This document shows, piece by piece, positions 5,776 to 9,593 of a stretch of DNA of 9,593 nucleotides. The notes beneath the pieces were generated by a model. It was not told the origin of the DNA, searched no databases, and saw only the letters and a program-made list of their open reading frames with translations. Position 1 is the stretch's first letter. Each line of letters begins with the position of its first letter. This stretch comes from an uncultured Oscillospiraceae bacterium (GTDB lineage: Bacteria; Bacillota; Clostridia; Oscillospirales; Oscillospiraceae). The position numbers were made by a program, and so were the translations under genes. The DNA lies in NCBI GenBank assembly GCA_959022875.1, contig CAUFAM010000025.1, positions 1-9,593 of the forward strand, read 5' to 3'.

Positions 5776-8022
5776 TTACATCTGTTCGTGGAAGGTGCGC
5801 TTGATGACCTCCAGCTGCTGCTCCCGGCTCAGGCGGTTAAAGTTCACCGCATAGCCGGACACCCGGATGGTCAGAGTGGGGTACTGCTCCGGGTGCTCCA
5901 TGGCGTCCAGGAGCACCTGGCGGTTCATGACATTGACATTGAGGTGGTGAGCCCCCTGGATAAAGTAGCCGTCCAGAATGGACACCAGGTTCTTCACCCG
6001 CTCCTCCCCGCTTTTGCCAAGGGCCGCGGGAACGATGGAGAAGGTGTTGGACACCCCGTCCTGGCACACCGCGCGATAGGGGATCTTGGCCACGGAGTTG
6101 AGGGAGGCCAGGGCCCCGCTCTTGTCCCGGCCATGCATAGGGTTGGCGCCGGGAGCGAAGGGTTCCCCCGCCTTACGCCCGTCGGGGGTGGCCCCAGTCT
6201 TTTTGCCGTACATCACGTTGGAGGTGATGGTGAGGGCGGACAGGGTGTGGATGGCATCCCGGTAGAGGGGGTGCTTTTTCAGCTCCGCGGAGAAGTAGGA
6301 CACCAGCTCCACGGCAATGTCGTCCACCCGGTCGTCGTCGTTTCCGTATTTAGGGAACTCTCCCTCCACCTGGAAGTCCACGGCGATGCCCTGTTCGTTC
6401 CGGATGGGGCGCACCTTGGCAAATTTGATGGCGGACAGGGAGTCGGCGGCGATGGAAAGCCCCGCCACGCCAAAGGCGGCCAGCCGCTCCACCAGGGTGT
6501 CGTGGAGGGCCATCTGGCTGCTCTCATAGGCGTATTTGTCGTGCATGTAGTGGATAATGTTGATGGTATCCACATAGAGCTCGGCCACATAAGAGAGTAC
6601 CTTTTTATAATTTCCCAGCACCTTGGGGTAGTCCAACACCTCGTCCCCGTCCGGCGCAATACCCGGCACCACAAGGGTCCCCTTTTTCTCGTCCACGCCA
6701 GCATTGATGGCGTAAAGAAGGCTCTTGGCCAGGTTGGCCCGGGCCCCGAAAAACTGCATCTGCTTGCCCACCGCCATGGCGGACACACAGCAGGAGATGC
6801 AGTAGTCGTCCCCGTACATGGGGCGCATAAGCTCGTCGCTCTCATATTGGATGGAGTCGGTGTCGATGCTCATTTTGGCGCAGTAGTCCTTGAACGCCTG
6901 GGGCAGGTTCCGGCTCCACAATACCGTCAGGTTTGGCTCCGGGGCGGTGCCCAGGTTGGTGAGGGTGTGGAGGATGCGGAAGGAGTTTTTGGTCACCAGG
7001 GTGCGCCCATCCACCCCCATGCCGCCGATGGCCTCAGTGACCCAGGTAGGATCGCCGCCGAAGAGTTCATTATACTCCGGGGTGCGCAGATGGCGCACCA
7101 GGCGCAGCTTGATGACAAACTGGTCCATGAGCTCCTGGGCCCCCTGCTCGTCCAGCAGCCCCCGGTCCAGGTCCCGCTGGATGTAGATGTCCAGGAAGGT
7201 GGCCGTGCGGCCCAGGGAGGTAGCCGCGCCGTTATTCTCCTTCACCCCCGCCAGATAGGCCAGGTACAGGTTTTGCACCGCTTCCCGGGCGTTTTCCGCC
7301 GGGCGGGTGATGTCACAGCCATATTTTGCGGCCATAGAGGCCATTTCCCGAAGGGCTCGGATCTGCATCTGTACCTCTTCCCGCAATCGGATGCGCTCAT
7401 CGGTCATGGGGCCGTCCAGCCTGTCCAGATCCTTTTCCTTCTCCTCAATGAGAAAGTCGGTGCCGTAGAGGGGCACCCGGCGGTAATCTCCCACAATCCG
7501 CCCCCGGCCGTAGGCGTCGGGCAGGCCGGTGAGCAGGCCGGCGTGCCGGGCCACCCGGGTGCGCTCCGGGTAGGCATCAAAGACTCCCTCGTTGTGGGTC
7601 TTGCGGTAGAGGCGGAAGTGCGTTTCAATTTCCGGATTCAGCCGGTAGCCATACTGCTCCAGGGCGGAAGTGGCCATGCGGATGCCCCCGAAGGGGTTGA
7701 CGATGCGCTTGAGGGGCGCGTCGGTCTGAAGGCCCACAATGACCTCGTTATCCCGGTCGATGTAGCCGGGAGCAAAGTTGTCAATGCCGGAAACCACGTC
7801 CGTCTCCACATCAATGATTCCCTTTTGGATCTCCTCTACAATGAGCTTCTCCGCCTTTTCCCACACCTTTGCGGTTTTGGGGGAGATGGGGGCCAAAAAG
7901 GCCTCGTCCCCCTCATAGGGGGTGTAGTTCTTCTGAATAAAATTACGTACATTGACCAGGTGCCGCCACTCGCCGGTACGAAAACCCTGCCAGGCGGTGC
8001 AATTCACATCAATACTCATCAT
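5776..8022 (-). CDS. pflB: Formate C-acetyltransferase (pyruvate formate-lyase)
   Basis: 748-residue glycyl-radical enzyme that converts pyruvate and CoA to acetyl-CoA and formate in anaerobic cytosol. The adjacent catalytic cysteines lie at about 411-412 in DDYCISCCVSAM, and the C-terminal glycine-radical motif RVSGYAVNF has Gly723 (E. coli Cys418/419 and Gly734). Other family segments are TDAPLKRIVNPFGGIRM, ARHAGLLTGLPDAYGRGRIVGDYRR and GATPDGRKAGEPFAPGANPMHG. The frame is open to a GTG at 8055, but ATG at 8020-8022 (or the adjacent ATG at 8017-8019) is preferred: AAAGGAAG lies just upstream and the usual N-terminus is near. The start overlaps the pflA stop (8009-8011) by about 14 bases, so translation is probably coupled. 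Control is by the promoter, ZTP riboswitch and terminator upstream of pflA. It is not a glycerol dehydratase or choline lyase: the CC pair is diagnostic. Confidence 0.97.
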   Translation of the reverse strand: MMSIDVNCTAWQGFRTGEWRHLVNVRNFIQKNYTPYEGDEAFLAPISPKTAKVWEKAEKLIVEEIQKGIIDVETDVVSGIDNFAPGYIDRDNEVIVGLQTDAPLKRIVNPFGGIRMATSALEQYGYRLNPEIETHFRLYRKTHNEGVFDAYPERTRVARHAGLLTGLPDAYGRGRIVGDYRRVPLYGTDFLIEEKEKDLDRLDGPMTDERIRLREEVQMQIRALREMASMAAKYGCDITRPAENAREAVQNLYLAYLAGVKENNGAATSLGRTATFLDIYIQRDLDRGLLDEQGAQELMDQFVIKLRLVRHLRTPEYNELFGGDPTWVTEAIGGMGVDGRTLVTKNSFRILHTLTNLGTAPEPNLTVLWSRNLPQAFKDYCAKMSIDTDSIQYESDELMRPMYGDDYCISCCVSAMAVGKQMQFFGARANLAKSLLYAINAGVDEKKGTLVVPGIAPDGDEVLDYPKVLGNYKKVLSYVAELYVDTINIIHYMHDKYAYESSQMALHDTLVERLAAFGVAGLSIAADSLSAIKFAKVRPIRNEQGIAVDFQVEGEFPKYGNDDDRVDDIAVELVSYFSAELKKHPLYRDAIHTLSALTITSNVMYGKKTGATPDGRKAGEPFAPGANPMHGRDKSGALASLNSVAKIPYRAVCQDGVSNTFSIVPAALGKSGEERVKNLVSILDGYFIQGAHHLNVNVMNRQVLLDAMEHPEQYPTLTIRVSGYAVNFNRLSREQQLEVIKRTFHEQM

Positions 8023-8773
8023 CCATCTTCCTTTCTTCACGCTCTGCCCGGACACAGCGCCGGTTCAGCCGCTCATTCCAGGCGCTCAGCGCCCCTGCTT
8101 CCATGGGGGGCACCCCCTCCAGGGGGTAGGCAATTCCCAGGGCTTCATACTTGTGCACGCCCAGAGTGTGGTAAGGGAGCAGCTCCACCCGCTCCACCCG
8201 GGGCAGGGTGCGCAGATACTCCTCCAGCCCCTCCAGGTGCTCCTTCCCCTCGGTCAGGCCGGGCACCACCACATGGCGCACCCACAGGGGAACCTTTGCC
8301 TGCCGGACTGCCTCCACAAAGCGGCAAAACGGCTCCATGTCCCCTCCGGTGACCTGTCGGAAGCCCTCCGGGGTGTAGTGCTTCACATCCAGCAGCACCA
8401 GGTCGGTGTGCGCCAGAATCTTCCCGTAGTCCCCAAGGCCGCACCCCGCCGTGTCCAGGCAGGTGTGGATGCCCGCCCGGCGGCACAGCTTCAGGCTCTC
8501 AGCCAAAAAGTCCGGCTGGAGCAGGGGCTCACCCCCGGAAAAGGTCACCCCGCCGTTTTCCCCATAGTAGGGCCGGAAGCGCTCCAGCCGCCGGAGAAGC
8601 TGCGCCGGTGTCATGGGCTCCGCCGCCGGATGTTCCCGCTGCCAGGTATCGGGGTTATGGCAGTATTGGCAGCGCAGGGCGCAGCCCTGGAGAAAGACCA
8701 CCGTGCGGATGCCCGGTCCGTCCACCAGACCCATGGACTCCAGGGAATGGATAAGCCCTTCCGTCATGGACAT
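8009..8773 (-). CDS. pflA: Pyruvate formate-lyase activating enzyme (radical SAM)
   Basis: 254-residue radical-SAM enzyme that makes the glycyl radical on PflB using S-adenosylmethionine and a [4Fe-4S] cluster. The CxxxCxxC cluster motif is C31, C35, C38 in GCALRCQYCHNP (E. coli C29/C33/C36). The SAM-binding GGVTFSGGEPLLQPDFL follows, then LDVKHYTPEGFRQVTG and the C-terminal ELLPYHTLGVHKYEALG. The frame stays open to an ATG at 8857, but that codon is inside the ZTP aptamer; the real start is ATG 8771-8773 (or ATG 8765-8767), after AAAGGAGGG at 8777-8785. The order pflA-pflB is the reverse of the E. coli pflB-pflA order. Its 3' end overlaps the pflB start. Confidence 0.96.
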   Translation of the reverse strand: MSMTEGLIHSLESMGLVDGPGIRTVVFLQGCALRCQYCHNPDTWQREHPAAEPMTPAQLLRRLERFRPYYGENGGVTFSGGEPLLQPDFLAESLKLCRRAGIHTCLDTAGCGLGDYGKILAHTDLVLLDVKHYTPEGFRQVTGGDMEPFCRFVEAVRQAKVPLWVRHVVVPGLTEGKEHLEGLEEYLRTLPRVERVELLPYHTLGVHKYEALGIAYPLEGVPPMEAGALSAWNERLNRRCVRAEREERKMDDEY

Positions 8774-8787
8774 AATCCCTCCTTTGC

Positions 8788-8840
8788 AAAAAAGAAAAGC
8801 CGACAGTCCGGGCTTTTCTTCGCCCAGACGGTCGGCTTTT
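8788..8840 (-). terminator. Intrinsic terminator of the ZTP riboswitch expression platform
   Basis: On the minus strand the stem AAAAGCCGAC (8831-8840) pairs with GTCGGCTTTT (8795-8804), then an inner GTC/GAC, a U-G pair and GGGC/GCCC continue to an 8-base loop (8814-8821). TTTTCTTTTTT follows at 8788-8798, ending just before the pflA ribosome binding site. The 5' arm uses the aptamer's pseudoknot strand (8827-8831), so the hairpin and ligand-bound aptamer exclude each other. Confidence 0.85.
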
Positions 8841-8892
8841 GTCGTATCATACTCCATGTGGTAGGCTCCACATTATCCGTCAGTCATATGAT
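8821..8892 (-). ncRNA. ZTP riboswitch (pfl motif) aptamer upstream of pflA-pflB
   Basis: The minus-strand leader matches the ZTP/pfl riboswitch consensus. P1 is ATCATA (8887-8892) with TATGAT (8846-8851). Inside is GACTGACGG, whose GACGG (8877-8881) forms the pseudoknot. P2 is TGTGG (8868-8872) with CCACA (8857-8861), followed by the conserved ATGGAG. A short linker leads to the conserved 3' domain CCGTCTGGGCG (8821-8831), where CCGTC (8827-8831) pairs with GACGG. ZTP riboswitches sense 5-aminoimidazole-4-carboxamide riboside phosphates, which rise when 10-formyl-tetrahydrofolate is low, and usually switch expression on. The fold was read by eye, not by covariance search. Placement is ideal: the predicted RNA start coincides with P1. 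Confidence 0.9.
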
Positions 8893-8897
8893 GGTCT

Positions 8898-8926
8898 TTT
8901 ATACCATGTCTTTTTTAGTTTGTCAA
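8898..8926 (-). promoter_or_regulatory. sigmaA promoter of the ZTP riboswitch-pflA-pflB operon
   Basis: On the minus strand a perfect TTGACA (8921-8926) and TATAAA (8898-8903) are separated by exactly 17 bases, with TGG before the -10. Transcription should start near 8891, directly at the 5' arm of riboswitch helix P1. It is among the strongest promoter-like signals in the window, which suits an operon governed mainly after initiation. Confidence 0.85.
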
Positions 8927-8946
8927 GGCAGTACGCTAAATTATTT

Positions 8947-9522
8947 TCAGGGCTCCTCCGTCTGCTCCGGCGGCTTTTTGTATTTCTTCCACACCGCCCG
9001 AAGGGTAAAAATTAGCGCAATCAGGGCCACAAGCCCCCGGGCTACCCCGATGAGGCCTCCGTAGAGATAGCTGATGTACCGCTCACCAAACCTCAGGTAG
9101 ACCCAGATCTCCCAGACCCCTCCCGCAAGGCCCCAGGGGGCAATGGAGGTATAGGGATTAAACACCAGCAAGCTAATGCCCACTGCCGTCCAGCTGAACA
9201 TAATCCAGGGGTGCTTTCTGGCCAGCAGCAGGGGAAGACCCAGCAGAATCAGCCCAACCCCCAGCAAAATACTGATTGTGCCAACCCACGCCACCCCCAG
9301 CAGAGCCAGGATCAGACCCGCTGCCTCCACGCAGATGCCCGCACGCTGGGTAGAGGTCAGGCTGCGCCGCTCCCGGACATAGACCACCTGGGGCGGCGGA
9401 GTCTCCGGCTGGGGCGGCTGGGGACGCTCCCCCTCCCGCACCAGCTCGTCCACAGTGATTCCAAACAGGTCAGAGAGCTTAATGAGCTTGTCCAGGTCAG
9501 GCACCGACTGGCCGGTATCACA
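8947..9522 (-). pseudogene. XRE-family HTH regulator with membrane domain, 5' part lost
   Basis: The C-terminal part of a membrane-bound XRE-type regulator. The open frame runs from about 9522: its first residues (DTGQSVPDLDKLIKLSDLFGITVDELV) are the end of an XRE HTH domain, normally preceded by ...VSKW(E/D)TG. That earlier part is missing: in frame upstream there is a TAA at 9526-9528 and unrelated AT-rich sequence. Then come a Pro-rich linker (about 28-38 counted from the GTG at 9504) and three to four hydrophobic segments (about 56-72, 74-95, 100-118, 145-170) with a charged tail. The usual start and recognition helix are absent, so it is called a pseudogene; a rescued GTG start at 9504 would give a membrane protein without an HTH. 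No terminator is seen between it and the pfl promoter. Confidence 0.75.
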
Positions 9523-9525
9523 TAG
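9514..9525 (-). other. Putative integration junction (att site) in the XRE gene
   Basis: On the minus strand, XRE homology begins abruptly at GATACCGGCCAG (GAT codon at 9517-9519), preceded by TGT in place of the expected TGG. Everything upstream is AT-rich and unrelated, and encodes the C-terminus of a serine recombinase 20 bases further. A GA dinucleotide sits at the breakpoint, the kind of core used by TnpX-type clostridial recombinases. The core assignment is inference. Confidence 0.55.
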
Positions 9526-9544
9526 TTAAAAATATTGGTGTCAT

Positions 9545-9593
9545 TTAATCAATTTTGCCGATAAAGCGGTAGAAGATTTCTACCTCCTGTTCC
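9545..9593 (-). CDS. Serine recombinase C-terminal end (partial)
   Basis: The last 15 codons of a minus-strand gene entering from the right edge: EQEVEIFYRFIGKID followed by TAA (9545-9547). This ending is typical of large clostridial serine recombinases (resolvase domain plus DUF4368-like C-terminus), which catalyse integration and excision of conjugative or mobilizable elements. The stop lies about 20 bases from the point where the interrupted XRE gene resumes, which fits recombinases placed at the very end of their element. Only 15 residues are visible, so the identification rests on recognition of this tail plus context. Confidence 0.6.
   Translation of the reverse strand, partial: EQEVEIFYRFIGKID

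Noticed and set aside
8023..8055. GTG at 8055 as the pflB start
   Set aside because: It would add 11 residues coded by the end of pflA, including the Shine-Dalgarno. The ATGs at 8022/8019 with AAAGGAAG fit better.
5674..8352. An 892-codon open frame on the plus strand
   Set aside because: It lies opposite pflB and pflA, which have full catalytic motifs. Its translation is low in family signals and arises from the high-GC third-position pattern of the real genes.

Overview
The window reads as high-GC chromosomal DNA from an anaerobic Firmicute, most likely a gut Clostridia/Oscillospiraceae-type bacterium (Flavonifractor/Lawsonibacter-like; this placement is inference). The support is AGGAGG-type ribosome binding sites, sigmaA promoters often with an extended TGn -10, clostridial protein families, an oxygen-sensitive glycyl-radical enzyme, and a clostridial-type serine recombinase end. 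No rRNA, tRNA or CRISPR array was seen.

Layout. Bases 1-706 (+) hold the 3' part of mtaB (tRNA ms2t6A methylthiotransferase). Its own promoter at 724-752 then drives a CofE-like (F420-0:glutamate ligase family) gene at 816-1520 (+). That gene converges on a prolyl-tRNA editing (YbaK/ProX, PrdX-like) gene at 1566-2123 (-), with a shared two-way terminator between them. A divergent promoter region (2156-2219) serves the editing gene on one side and a CorA-type metal transporter at 2268-3185 (+) on the other. CorA converges, again over a shared perfect hairpin, on a long minus-strand block.

Read in its own direction, the minus-strand block is: (i) the last codons of a serine recombinase at the right edge of the window; (ii) a membrane-anchored XRE regulator that has lost its helix-turn-helix start at that junction; (iii) a strong promoter, a ZTP (pfl-motif) riboswitch with a terminator, then pflA and pflB overlapping; (iv) yfbR (5'-deoxynucleotidase) from its own palindrome-rich promoter; (v) a UPF0237 ACT-domain gene; (vi) a peculiar GC-rich 159-base spacer; (vii) a UPF0210/DUF711 gene.

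How it fits together. The most informative element is the ZTP riboswitch: in the presence of ZTP/ZMP, which accumulate when 10-formyl-tetrahydrofolate is short, it should turn on pyruvate formate-lyase and its activase, making formate for one-carbon and purine synthesis. The right edge appears to be an integration junction: a mobile element driven by a serine recombinase has split an XRE-family gene inside its HTH coding region.
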